A DNA stretch of 64,000 nt from Euonymus europaeus (GCA_963580455.1 OY756969.1:24876498-24940497); one strand, 5' to 3'; counted from the stretch's first letter, positions 50,920 to 62,795 are shown. Notes: a model not told the origin generated them from the sequence alone. Made by a program: numbers and translations.

Positions 50920-52310
50920 ATGTGGTTTCTTTACGTAAACGGTTTTATGAATATCCGTTGACTCCGAGTTCTGAATTCGGTGATTTTTAGCTTGATTTCA
51001 CACTACCTTTCGAGCTCTACAATCCTGGCATTTCGGTTTTTGATTTCAGAACTCGTGGCTAGTAGGTCTCGTTTCACCTAGTTAGCCGCGAATTATGGTT
51101 TCTTTACGTAAACGGTTTTACGAATATCCGTTGACTCCGAGTTCTGAATTCGGTGATTTTTAGCTTGATTTCACACTACTTTTCGAGCTCTACAATCCTG
51201 GCGTTTCAGTTTTTCATTTCAGAACTCGTGGCTAGTAGGTCTCGTTTCACCTTGTTAGGCGCGAAATGTGGTTTCTTTACGTAAACGGTTTTATGAATAT
51301 CCGTTGACTCCGAGTTCTGAATTCGGTGATTTTTAGCTTGATTTCACACTACATTTCGAGCTATACAATCCTGGCGTTTTGGTTTTTGATTTCCGAACTC
51401 GTGGCTAGTTGGTCTCGTTTCACCTAGTTAGCCGCGAATTGTGGTTTCTTTACGTAAACGGTTTTATGAATATCTCTTGACTCCGAGTTCTGAATTCGGT
51501 GATTTTTAGCTTGATTTCACACTACTTTTCGAGCTCTACAATCTTGGCATTTCGGTTTTTGATTTCAGAACTCGTGGCTAGTAGGTCTTGTTTCACCTAG
51601 TTACGCGCGAAATGTGGTTTCTTTACGTAAACGGTTTTATGAATATCCGTTGACTCCGAGTTCTGAATTCGGTGATTTTTAGCTTGATTTCACACTACTT
51701 TTCGAGCTCTACAATCCTGGCATTTCGGGGTTTCGGATTTTGATTTCAGAACTCGTGGCTAGTAGGTCTCGTTTCACCTAGTTAGGCGCGAAATGTGGTT
51801 TCTTTACGTAGACGGTTTTATGAATATCCGTTGACTTCGAGTTCTGAATTCGGTGATTTTTAGCTTGATTTCACACTACTTTTTGAGCTCTACAATCCTG
51901 GCATTTTGGTTTTGATTTCAGAAATCGTGGCTAGTAGGTCTCGTTTCACCTAGTTAGGCGCGAAATGTGGTTTCTTTACGTAAACGGTTTTATGAATATC
52001 CGTTGACTCCGAGTTCTGAATTCGGTGAATTTTAGCTTGATTTCACACTACTTTTCGAGCTCTACAATCTTGGAGTTTCGGATTTTGATTTCAGAACTCG
52101 TGGCTAGTAGGTCTCGTTTCACCTAGTTAGGCGAGAAATGTGGTTTCTTTACGTAAACGGTTTAATGAATATTCGTTGACTCCGAGTTCTGAATTCGGTG
52201 ATTTTTAGCTTGATTTCACACTACTTTTCGAGCTCTACAATCCTGGCGTTTCGGTTTTTGATTTCAGAACTCGTGGCTAGTAGGTCTCGTTTCACCTTGT
52301 TAGGCGCGAA
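50920..52310 (-). repeat. Inverted arm, 1,391-bp tandem duplication, copy 1
   Basis: Eight monomers plus 7 bp. CACTACCTTTCG starts at 51,001 and again at 52,392. Other shared marks are GAATTATGGTTTC, GCGTTTCAGTTTTTC, GAGCTATACAATCC, GTTGGTCTCG, AATATCTCTTGAC, an 8-bp duplication (near 51,722), TACGTAGACGG and GGTTTAATGAATATTCG. The net +7 reflects the 8-bp duplication and one missing T in CATTTTGGTTTTG. Confidence 0.83.
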
Positions 52311-53636
52311 ATGTGGTTTCTTTACGTAAACGGTTTTATGAATATCCGTTGACTCCGAGTTCTGAATTCGGTGATTTTTAGCTTGATTTCACACTACCTT
52401 TCGAGCTCTACAATCCTGGCATTTCGGTTTTTGATTTCAGAACTCGTGGCTAGTAGGTCTCGTTTCACCTAGTTAGCCGCGAATTATGGTTTCTTTACGT
52501 AAACGGTTTTACGAATATCCGTTGACTCCGAGTTCTGAATTCGGTGATTTTTAGCTTGATTTCACACTACTTTTCGAGCTCTACAATCCTGGCGTTTCAG
52601 TTTTTCATTTCAGAACTCGTGGCTAGTAGGTCTCGTTTCACCTTGTTAGGCGCGAAATGTGGTTTCTTTACGTAAACGGTTTTATGAATATCCGTTGACT
52701 CCGAGTTCTGAATTCGGTGATTTTTAGCTTGATTTCACACTACATTTCGAGCTATACAATCCTGGCGTTTTGGTTTTTGATTTCCGAACTCGTGGCTAGT
52801 TGGTCTCGTTTCACCTAGTTAGCCGCGAATTGTGGTTTCTTTACGTAAACGGTTTTATGAATATCTCTTGACTCCGAGTTCTGAATTCGGTGATTTTTAG
52901 CTTGATTTCACACTACTTTTCGAGCTCTACAATCTTGGCATTTCGGTTTTTGATTTCAGAACTCGTGGCTAGTAGGTCTTGTTTCACCTAGTTACGCGCG
53001 AAATGTGGTTTCTTTACGTAAACGGTTTTATGAATATCCGTTGACTCCGAGTTCTGAATTCGGTGATTTTTAGCTTGATTTCACACTACTTTTCGAGCTC
53101 TACAATCCTGGCATTTCGGGGTTTCGGATTTTGATTTCAGAACTCGTGGCTAGTAGGTCTCGTTTCACCTAGTTAGGCGCGAAATGTGGTTTCTTTACGT
53201 AGACGGTTTTATGAATATCCGTTGACTTCGAGTTCTGAATTCGGTGATTTTTAGCTTGATTTCACACTACTTTTTGAGCTCTACAATCCTGGCATTTTGG
53301 TTTTGATTTCAGAAATCGTGGCTAGTAGGTCTCGTTTCACCTAGTTAGGCGCGAAATGTGGTTTCTTTACGTAAACGGTTTTATGAATATCCGTTGACTC
53401 CGAGTTCTGAATTCGGTGAATTTTAGCTTGATTTCACACTACTTTTCGAGCTCTACAATCTTGGAGTTTCGGATTTTGATTTCAGAACTCGTGGCTAGTA
53501 GGTCTCGTTTCACCTAGTTAGGCGAGAAATGTGGTTTCTTTACGTAAACGGTTTAATGAATATTCGTTGACTCCGAGTTCTGAATTCGGTGATTTTTAGC
53601 TTGATTTCACACTACTTTTCGAGCTCTACAATCCTG
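52311..53636 (-). repeat. Inverted arm, 1,391-bp tandem duplication, copy 2
   Basis: Almost exact repeat of 50,920-52,245, with the same unusual marks including GTAGACGG (a change inside the ACGTAAACGG core) and CATTTTGGTTTTG. The match ends near 53,637, where GGAGTTTCGG appears in place of GGCGTTTCGG. Confidence 0.83.
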
Positions 53637-55360
53637 GAGTTTCGGTTTTTGATTTCCGAACTCGTGGCTAGTAGGTCTCGTTTCACCTAGTTAGCCGCGA
53701 ATTGTGGTTTCTTTACGTAAACGGTTTTATGAATATCCCTTGACTCCGAGTTCTGAATTCGGTGATTTTTAGCTTGATTTCACACTAATTTTCGAGCTCT
53801 ACAATCCTGGCGTTTCGGTTTTTGATTTCAGAACTCGTGGCTAGTAGGTCTCGTTTCACCTTGTTAGGCGCGAAATGTGGTTTCTTTACGTAAACGGTTT
53901 TATGAATATCCGTTGACTCCGAGTTCTGAATTCGGTGATTTTTAGCTTGATTTCACTCTACTTTTCGAGCTCTACAATCCTGGATTTCGGTTTTTGATTT
54001 CAGAACTCGTGGCTAGTAGGTCTCATTTCACCCAGTTAGCCGCGAATTGTGGTTTCTTTACGAAAACGGTTTTATGAATATCCGTTGACTCCGAGTTCTG
54101 AATTCGGTGATTTTTAGCTTGATTTCACACTACTTTTCGAGCTCTACAATCCTGGGGTTTCGGTTTTTCATTTCAGAACTCGTGGCTAGTAGGTCTCATT
54201 TCACCTTGTTAGGCGCGAAATGTGGTTTCTTTACGTAAACGGTTTTATGAATATCCGTTGACTCCGAGTTCTGAATTCGGTGATTTTTAGCTTGATTTCA
54301 CACTACATTTCGAGCTATACAATCCTGGCGTTTTGGTTTTTGATTTCCGAACTCGTGGCTAGTAGGTCTCGTTTCACCTAGTTAGCCGCGAATTGTGGTT
54401 TCTTTACGTAAACGGTTTTATGAATATCTCTTGACTCCGAGTTCTGATTTCGGTGATTTTTAGCTTGATTTCATACTACTTTTCGAGCTCTACAATCCTG
54501 GCGTTTCGGTTTTTGATTTCAGAACTCGTGGCTAGTAGGTCTCGTTTCACCTAGTTAGGCGCGAAATGTGGTTTCTTTACGTAAACGGTTTTATGAATAT
54601 CCGTTGACTCCGAGTTCTGAATTCGGTGATTTTTAGCTTGATTTCACACTACTTTTTGAGCTCTACAATCCTGGCATTTTGGTTTTTGATTTCAGAAATC
54701 GTGGCTAGTAGGTCTCGTTTCACCTAGTTAGGCGCGAAATGTGGTTTCTTTACGTAAACGGTTTTATGAATATCCGTTGACTCCGAGTTCTGAATTCGGT
54801 GATTTTTAGCTTGATTTCAAACTACTTTTCGAGCTCTACAATCTTGGAGTTTCGGATTTTGATTTCAGAAATCGTGGCTAGTAGGTCTCGTTTCACCTAG
54901 TTAGGCGAGAAATGTGGTTTCTTTACGCAAACGGTTTAATGAATATTCGTTGACTCCGAGTTCTGAATTCGGTGATTTTTAGCTTGATTTCACACTACTT
55001 TTCGAGCTCTACAATCCTGGAGTCTCGGTTTTTGATTTCAGAACTCGTGGCTAGTAGGTCTCGTTTCACCTAGTTAGGCGAGAAATGTGGTTTCTTTACG
55101 TAAACGGTTTTATGAATATCCGTTGACTCCGAAATCTGAATTCAGTGATTTTTAGCTTGATTTCACAGTACTTTTCGAGCTCTACAATCCTGGCATTTCG
55201 GTTTTTGATTTCTGAACTCGTGGCTAGTAGGTCTCGTTTCACCTAGTTAGGCGCGAAATGTGGTTTCTTTACGTAAACGGTTTTATGAATATCCGTTGAC
55301 TCCGAGTTTTGAATTCGGTGATTTTTAGCTTGATTTCACACTACTTTTCGAGCTCTACAA
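53637..55360 (-). repeat. Inverted satellite monomers between duplications
   Basis: About ten inverted monomers. Several marks of the preceding 1,391-bp unit recur here in the same order but more diverged (GAGCTATACAATCC near 54,311, AATATCTCTTGAC near 54,424, GGTTTAATGAATATTCG near 54,934), so this looks like an older third copy of that unit. One base-poor variant, CCTGGATTTCGG, is at 53,979. Nothing else is visible. Confidence 0.68.
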
Positions 55361-56573
55361 TCCTGGAGTTTCGGTTTTTGATTTCAGAACTCGTGGCTAG
55401 TAGGTCTCGTTTCACCTAGTTACGCACGAAATGTGGTTTCTTTACGTAAACGGTTTTATGAATATCCGTTGACTCCGAGTTCTGAATTCGGTGATTTTTA
55501 GCTTGATTTCACACTACTTTTCGAGCTCTACAATCCTGTTATTTCGGATTTTGATTTCAGAACTCGTGGCTAGTAGGTCTCGTTTCACCTAGTTAGGCGC
55601 GAAATGTGGTTTCTTTACGTAAACGGTTTTATGAATATCCGTTGACTCCGAGTTCTGAATTCGGTGATTTTTAGCTTGATTTCACACTACTTTTTGAGCT
55701 CTACAATCCTGGTATTTCGGTTTTTGATTTCAGAAATCGTGGCTAATAGGTCTCATATCACCTAGTTAGGCGCGAAATGTGGTTTCTTTACGTAAACGGT
55801 TTTACGAATATCCGTTGACTCCGAGTTCTGAATTCGGTGATTTTTAGCTTGATTTCACACTACTTTTCGAGCTCTACAATCCTGTTATTTCGGATTTTGA
55901 TTTCAGAACTCGTGGCTAGTAGGTCTCGTTTCACCTAGTTAGGCGCGAAATGTGGTTTCTTTACGTAAACGGTTTTATGAATATCCGTTGACTCCGAGTT
56001 CTGAATTCGGTGATTTTTAGCTTGATTTCACACTACTTTTCGAGCTCTACAATCCTGGAGTTTCGGTTTTTGATTTCAGAACTCGTGGCTAGTAGGTCTC
56101 GTTTCACCTAGTTACGCACGAAATGTGGTTTCTTTACGTAAACGGTTTTATGAATATCCGTTGACTCCGAGTTCTGAATTCGGTGATTTTTAGCTTGATT
56201 TCACACTACTTTTCGAGCTCTACAATCCTGTTATTTCGGATTTTGATTTCAGAACTCGTGGCTAGTAGGTCTCGTTTCACCTAGTTAGGCGCGAAATGTG
56301 GTTTCTTTACGTAAACGGTTTTATGAATATCCGTTGACTCCGAGTTCTGAATTCGGTGATTTTTAGCTTGATTTCACACTACTTTTTGAGCTCTACAATC
56401 CTGGTATTTCGGTTTTTGATTTCAGAAATCGTGGCTAATAGGTCTCATATCACCTAGTTAGGCGCGAAATGTGGTTTCTTTACGTAAACGGTTTTACGAA
56501 TATCCGTTGACTCCGAGTTCTGAATTCGGTGATTTTTAGCTTGATTTCACACTACTTTTCGAGCTCTACAATC
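55361..56573 (-). repeat. Inverted arm, 4-monomer (692-bp) tandem duplication
   Basis: TCCTGGAGTTTCGG at 55,361 recurs at 56,053, and CTAATAGGTCTCATATCACC recurs 692 bp later (4 x 173). TCCTGTTATTTCGG is present three times (55,534, 55,880 and 56,226), each 346 bp apart, showing nested two-monomer and four-monomer exchange. Copy 2 stops matching near 56,573. Confidence 0.82.
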
Positions 56574-57619
56574 CTGGCATTTCGGTTTTTGATTTCAGAA
56601 CTCGTGGCTAGTTGGTCTCGTTTCACCTTGTTAGCCGCGAATTGTGGTTTCTTTACGTAAACGGTTTTATGAATATCAGTTGACTCCGAGTTATGAATTC
56701 GGTGATTTTTAGATTGATTTCACACTACTTTTCGAGCTCTACAATCCTGGCATTTCGGTTTTTGATTGCAGAACTCGTGGCTAGTAGGTCTCGTTTCAGC
56801 TAGTTAGGCGCGAAATGTGGTTTCTTTACGTAAACGGTTTTAGGAATATCCGTTGACTCCGAGTTCTGAATTCTGTGATTTTTAGCTTGATTTCACACTA
56901 CTTTTTGAGCTCTACAATCCTTGTATTTCGGTTTTTGATTTCAGAAATCGTGGCTAGTAGGTCTCATATCACCTAGTTAGGCACGAAATGTGGTTTATTT
57001 ACGTAAACGGTTTTATGAATATCCGATGACTCCGAGTTCTGAATTCGGTGATTTTTAACTTGATTTCACACTACTTTTCTAGCTCTACAATCCTGGCATT
57101 TCGGTGTTTCGGATTTTGATTTCAGAACTCGTGGCTAGTAGGTCTCGTTTCACCTAGTTAGGCGCGAAATGTGGTTTCTTTACGTAAACGGTTTTATGAA
57201 TATCCGTTGACTCCGAGTTCTGAATTCGATGATTTTTTGCTTGATTTCACACTACTTTTCGAGCTCTACAATCCTGGCGTTTCGGTTTTTGATTTCAGAA
57301 CTCGTGGCTAGTAGGTCTCGTTTAACCTAGTTAGGCGCGAATTGTGGTTTCTTTACGTAAACGGTTTTATGAATATCCGTTGACTCCGAGTTCTGAATTC
57401 GGTGATTTTTAGCTTGATTTCACACTACTTTTCGAGTTCTACAATCCTGGCATTTCGGTTTTTGATTTCGGAACTCGGGGCTAGTAGGTCTCGTTTCACC
57501 TAGTTAGGCGCGAAATGTGGTTTCTTTACGTAAACGGTTTTATGAATATCCGTTGACTCCGAGTTCTGAATTCGGTGATTTTTAGCTTGATTTCACACTA
57601 CTTTTCGAACTCTACAATC
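56574..57619 (-). repeat. Inverted satellite monomers with forward-arm variants
   Basis: Six inverted monomers carrying CTAGTTGGTCTCG, GGAATATCC, GAATTCTGTG, CAATCCTTGTATTTCGG (near 56,914), CTCATATCACC and CCGATGACTCC. In reverse complement these match the forward monomers at 40,600-40,880, including the AAATAAACCACATTTCG and GGAGTCATCGG variants. Confidence 0.7.
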
Positions 57620-59530
57620 CTGGAATTTCGGTTTTTGATTTCAGAACTCGTGGCTAGTAGGTCTCGTTTAACCTAGTTAGGCGAGAAATGTGGTTTCTTT
57701 ACGTAAACGGTTTTATGAATATCCGTTGACTCCGAGTTTTGAATTCGGTTATTTTTAGCTTGATTTCACAGTACTTTTTGAGCTCTACAATCCTGGCGTT
57801 TCGGTTTTTGATTTCAGAACTCGTGGCTAGTAGGTCTCGTTTCACCTAGTTAGGCGCGAAATGTGGTTTCTTTACGTAAACGGTTTTATGAATATCCGTT
57901 GACTCCGAGTTCTGAATTCGATGATTTTTTGCTTGATTTCACACTACTTTTCGAGCTCTACAATCCTGGCGTTTCGGTTTTTGATTTCAGAACTCGTGGC
58001 TAGTAGGTCTCGTTTAACCTAGTTAGGCGCGAATTGTGGTTTCTTTACGTAAACGGTTTTATGAATATCCGTTGACTCCGAGTTCTGAATTCGGTGATTT
58101 TTAGCTTGATTTCACACTACTTTTCGAGTTCTACAATCCTGGCGTTTCAGTTTTTGATTTCGGAACTCGGGGCTAGTAGGTCTCGTTTCACCTAGTTAGG
58201 CGCGAAATGTGGTTTCTTTACGTAAACGGTTTAATGAATATCCGTTGACTCCGAGTTCTGAATTCGGTGATTCTTAGCTTGATTTCACACTACTTTTCGA
58301 GCTCTACAATCCTGGCATTTCGGTTTTTGATTTCAGAACTCGTGGCTAGTAGGTCTCGTTTAACCTAGTTAGGCGAGAAATGTGGTTTCTTTACGTAAAC
58401 GGTTTTATGAATATCCGTTGACTCCGAGTTCTGAATTCAGTTATTTTTAGCTTGATTTCACAGTACTTTTCGAGCTCTACAATCCTGGCGTTTCGGTTTT
58501 TGATTTCAGAACTCGTGGCTAGTAGGTCTCGTTTCACCTAGTTAGGCGCGGAATGTGGTTTCTTTACGTAAACGGTTTTATGAATATCCGTTGACTCCGA
58601 GTTTTGAATTCGGTGATTTTTAGCTTGATTTCACACTACTTTTCGAGCTCTACAATCCTGGTGTTTCGGTTTTTGATTTCAGAACTCGTGGCTAGTAGGT
58701 CTCGTTTCACCTAGTTACGCACGAAATGTGGTTTCTTTACGTAAACAGTTTTATGAATATCCATTGACTCCGAGTTCTGAATTCGGTGATTTTTAGCTTG
58801 ATTTCACACTAATTTTCGAGCTCTACAATCCTGGTATTTCGGATTTTGATTTCAGAACTCGTGGCTAGTAGGTCTCGTTTCACCTAGTTAGCCGCGAATT
58901 GTGGTTTCTTTACGTAAACGGTTTTATGAATATCCCTTGACTCCGAGTTCTGAATTCGGTGATTTTTAGCTTGATTTCACACTACTTTTCGTGCTCTACA
59001 ATCCTGGCGTTTCGGATTTTGGTTTCAGAACTCGTGGCTAGTAGGTCTCGTTTCACCTAGTTAGGCGCGAATTGTTGTTTCTTTACGTAAACGGTTTTAG
59101 GAATATCCGTTGACTCCGAGTTCTGAATTCTGTGATTTTTAGCTTGATTTCACACTACTTTTTGAGCTCTACAATCCTTGTATTTCGGTTTTTGATTTCA
59201 GAAATCGTGGCTAGTAGGTCTCATATCACCTAGTTAGGCACGAAATGTGGTTTATTTACGTAAACGGTTTTATGAATATCCGATGACTCCGAGTTCTGAA
59301 TTCGGTGATTTTTAGCTTGATTTCACACTACTTTTCGAGCTCTACAATCCTGGCATTTCGGTGTTTTGGATTTTGATTTCAGAACTCGTGGCTAGTAGGT
59401 CTCGTTTCACCTAGTTAGGCGCGAAATGTGGTTTCTTTACGTAAACGGTTTTATGAATATCCGTTGACTCCGAGTTCTGAATTCGGTGATTTTTAGCTTG
59501 ATTTCACACTACTTTTCGAGCTCTACAATC
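57620..59530 (-). repeat. Inverted arm, 1,911-bp tandem duplication, copy 1
   Basis: Eleven monomers plus 8 bp. CGTGCTCTAC is at 58,990 and 60,901, and CGGAACTCGGGGC at 58,161 and 60,072, both exactly 1,911 bp apart. The unit contains the mirrored haplotype of 43,880-45,100: GATGATTTTTTGC (57,919), GTTTAACC, GAGTTCTAC, CACAGTAC (58,459), GGTGTTTC (58,660), ACGCACG, AAACAGTTTTATG, CTAATTTTCG, GGTATTTCGG, CCCTTGACTCC, CGTGCTCTAC, TTTTGGTTTCAG, AATTGTTGTTTC, GGAAT, GAATTCTGTG and CCTTGTATTTC. Confidence 0.83.
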
Positions 59531-61398
59531 CTGGTGTTTCGGTTTTTGATTTCAGAACTCGTGGCTAGTAGGTCTCGTTTAACCTAGTTAGGCGAGAAAT
59601 GTGGTTTCTTTACGTAAACGGTTTTATGAATATCCGTTGACTCCGAGTTTTGAATTCGGTTATTTTTAGCTTGATTTCACAGTACTTTTTGAGCTCTACA
59701 ATCCTGGCGTTTCGGTTTTTGATTTCAGAACTCGTGGCTAGTAGGTCTCGTTTCACCTAGTTAGGCGCGAAATGTGGTTTCTTTACGTAAACGGTTTTAT
59801 GAATATCCGTTGACTCCGAGTTCTGAATTCGATGATTTTTTGCTTGATTTCACACTACTTTTCGAGCTCTACAATCCTGGCGTTTCGGTTTTTGATTTCA
59901 GAACTCGTGGCTAGTAGGTCTCGTTTAACCTAGTTAGGCGCGAATTGTGGTTTCTTTACGTAAACGGTTTTATGAATATCCGTTGACTCCGAGTTCTGAA
60001 TTCGGTGATTTTTAGCTTGATTTCACACTACTTTTCGAGTTCTACAATCCTGGCGTTTCAGTTTTTGATTTCGGAACTCGGGGCTAGTAGGTCTCGTTTC
60101 ACCTAGTTAGGCGCGAAATGTGGTTTCTTTACGTAAACGGTTTAATGAATATCCGTTGACTCCGAGTTCTGAATTCGGTGATTCTTAGCTTGATTTCACA
60201 CTACTTTTCGAGCTCTACAATCCTGGCATTTCGGTTTTTGATTTCAGAACTCGTGGCTAGTAGGTCTCGTTTAACCTAGTTAGGCGAGAAATGTGGTTTC
60301 TTTACGTAAACGGTTTTATGAATATCCGTTGACTCCGAGTTCTGAATTCAGTTATTTTTAGCTTGATTTCACAGTACTTTTCGAGCTCTACAATCCTGGC
60401 GTTTCGGTTTTTGATTTCAGAACTCGTGGCTAGTAGGTCTCGTTTCACCTAGTTAGGCGCGGAATGTGGTTTCTTTACGTAAACGGTTTTATGAATATCC
60501 GTTGACTCCGAGTTTTGAATTCGGTGATTTTTAGCTTGATTTCACACTACTTTTCGAGCTCTACAATCCTGGTGTTTCGGTTTTTGATTTCAGAACTCGT
60601 GGCTAGTAGGTCTCGTTTCACCTAGTTACGCACGAAATGTGGTTTCTTTACGTAAACAGTTTTATGAATATCCATTGACTCCGAGTTCTGAATTCGGTGA
60701 TTTTTAGCTTGATTTCACACTAATTTTCGAGCTCTACAATCCTGGTATTTCGGATTTTGATTTCAGAACTCGTGGCTAGTAGGTCTCGTTTCACCTAGTT
60801 AGCCGCGAATTGTGGTTTCTTTACGTAAACGGTTTTATGAATATCCCTTGACTCCGAGTTCTGAATTCGGTGATTTTTAGCTTGATTTCACACTACTTTT
60901 CGTGCTCTACAATCCTGGCGTTTCGGATTTTGGTTTCAGAACTCGTGGCTAGTAGGTCTCGTTTCACCTAGTTAGGCGCGAATTGTTGTTTCTTTACGTA
61001 AACGGTTTTAGGAATATCCGTTGACTCCGAGTTCTGAATTCTGTGATTTTTAGCTTGATTTCACACTACTTTTTGAGCTCTACAATCCTTGTATTTCGGT
61101 TTTTGATTTCAGAAATCGTGGCTAGTAGGTCTCATATCACCTAGTTAGGCACGAAATGTGGTTTATTTACGTAAACGGTTTTATGAATATCCGATGACTC
61201 CGAGTTCTGAATTCGGTGATTTTTAGCTTGATTTCACACTACTTTTCGAGCTCTACAATCCTGGCATTTCGGTGTTTTGGATTTTGATTTCAGAACTCGT
61301 GGCTAGTAGGTCTCGTTTCACCTAGTTAGGCGCGAAATGTGGTTTCTTTACGTAAACGGTTTTATGAATATCCGTTGACTCCGAGTTCTGAATTCGAT
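59531..61398 (-). repeat. Inverted arm, 1,911-bp tandem duplication, copy 2
   Basis: Near-identical copy of 57,620-59,487. All marks listed for copy 1 recur at +1,911, including GCACGAAATGTGGTTTATTTACG and the 8-bp duplication with TTTTGG (59,356 and ~61,267). The match ends near 61,399, where GAATTCGATG replaces GAATTCGGTG. Confidence 0.83.
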
Positions 61399-62690
61399 GA
61401 TTTTTTGCTTGATTTCACACTACTTTTCGAGCTCTACAATCCTGGCATTTTGGTTTTTGATTTCAGAACTCGTGGCTAGTAGGTCTCGTTTAACCTAGTT
61501 AGGCGCGAATTGTGGTTTCTTTACGTAAACGGTTTTATGAATATCCGTTGACTCCGAGTTCTGAATTCGGTGATTTTTAGCTTGATTTCACACTACTTTT
61601 CGAGTTCTACAATCCTGGCGTTTCGGTTTTTGATTTCGGAACTCGGGGCTAGTAGGTCTCGTTTCACCTAGTTAGGCGCGAAATGTGGTTTCTTTACGTA
61701 AACGGTTTTATGAATATCCGTTGACTCCGAGTTCTGAATTCGGTGATTTTTAGCTTGATTTCACACTACTTTTCGAGCTCTACAATCCTGGAGTTTCGGT
61801 TTTTGATTTCAGAACTCGTGGCTAGTAGGTCTCGTTTCACCTAGTTAGGCGAGAAATGTGGTTTCTTTACGTAAACGGTTTTATGAATATCCGTTGACTC
61901 CGAGTTCTGAATTCGGTTATTTTTAGCTTGATTTCACAGTACTTTTTGAGCTCTACAATCCTGGCATTTCGGTTTTTGATTTCAGAACTCGTGGCTAGTA
62001 GGTCTCGTTTCACCTAGTTAGGCGCGAAATGTGGTTTCTTTACGTAAACGGTTTTATGAATATCCGTTGACTCCGAGTTTTGAATTCGTTGATTTTTAGC
62101 TTGATTTCACACTACTTTTCGAGCTCTACAATCCTGGTGTTTCGGTTTTTGATTTCAGAACTCGTGGCTAGTAGGTCTCGTTTCACCTAGTTACGCACGA
62201 AATGTGGTTTCTTTACGTAAACAGTTTTATGAATATCCGTTGACTCCGAGTTTTGAATTCGGTGATTTTTAGCTTGATTTCACACTAATTTTCGAGCTCT
62301 ACAATCCTGGTATTTCGGATTTTGATTTCAGAACTCGTGGCTAGTAGGTCTCGTTTCACCTAGTTAGCCGCGAATTGTGGTTTCTTTACGTAAACGGTTT
62401 TATGAATATCCCTTGACTCCGAGTTCTGAATTCGGTGATTTTTAGCTTGATTTCACACTACTTTTCGAGCTCTACAGTCCTGGCATTTCGGTTTTTGATT
62501 TCAGAACTCGTGGCTAGTTGGTCTCGTTTCACCTAGTTAGCCGCGAATTGTGGTTTCTTTACGTAAACGGTTTTATGAATATCCGTTGACTCCGAGTTCT
62601 GAATTCGGTAATTTTTAGCTTGATTTCACACTACTTTTCGAGCTCTACAGTTTTGGAGTTTCGGTTTTTGATTTCAGAACTCGTGGCTAG
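61399..62690 (-). repeat. Inverted satellite, telomere-proximal end
   Basis: The last seven or so monomers before the telomere. They partly repeat the 1,911-bp unit (GTTTAACC, GAGTTCTAC, CGGAACTCGGGGC near 61,635, CACAGTAC near 61,936, CTAATTTTCG near 62,285) but with some monomers missing. The final monomer contains an unusual CTACAGTTTTGGAG and stops after CTCGTGGCTAG at 62,690, about 52 bases of consensus short of the next monomer boundary in this direction plus the rest. Confidence 0.72.
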
Positions 62691-62795
62691 TTTAGGGTTT
62701 AGGGTTTAGGGTTTAGGGTTTAGGGTTTAGGGTTTAGGGTTTAGGGTTTAGGGTTTAGGGTTTAGGGTTTAGGGTTTAGGGTTTAGGGTTTAGGG

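Larger units (their letters stand above)
45228..62690 (-). repeat. Subtelomeric 173-bp satellite array, inverted orientation
   Basis: About 101 monomers of the same satellite in reverse complement, reaching the telomere. Typical marks are GAATTCGGTGATTTTTAGC, ACGTAAACGG and CTCGTGGCTAGTAGG. I saw no GAATACTGTG here, so the CACAGTATTC subtype of 16.8-38.8 kb appears absent from this arm. Eight-bp duplications (reading CATTTCGGGGTTTCGG or CATTTCGGTGTTTCGG) occur near 49,105, 49,286, 50,677, 51,722, 53,113, 57,098, 59,356 and 61,265. Internal tandem duplications are listed separately. The last monomer is cut at consensus position 121 where the telomere begins. Confidence 0.96.

Noticed and set aside
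1..62690. CRISPR-like array (regular direct repeats)
   Set aside because: The period is 173 bp with no short repeat-unique spacer structure; the whole unit is repeated. The telomere places it in a eukaryotic chromosome.
1..62690. Centromeric satellite
   Set aside because: Monomer length and HOR structure would fit a plant centromere, but the array runs directly into telomere repeats. A telocentric chromosome remains possible but there is no centromere-specific retrotransposon in the window, so subtelomeric satellite is the simpler call.
1..62690. Ribosomal intergenic spacer subrepeats
   Set aside because: No rRNA gene sequence occurs anywhere in 62 kb, and the array is far longer than spacer subrepeats and is inverted part-way.
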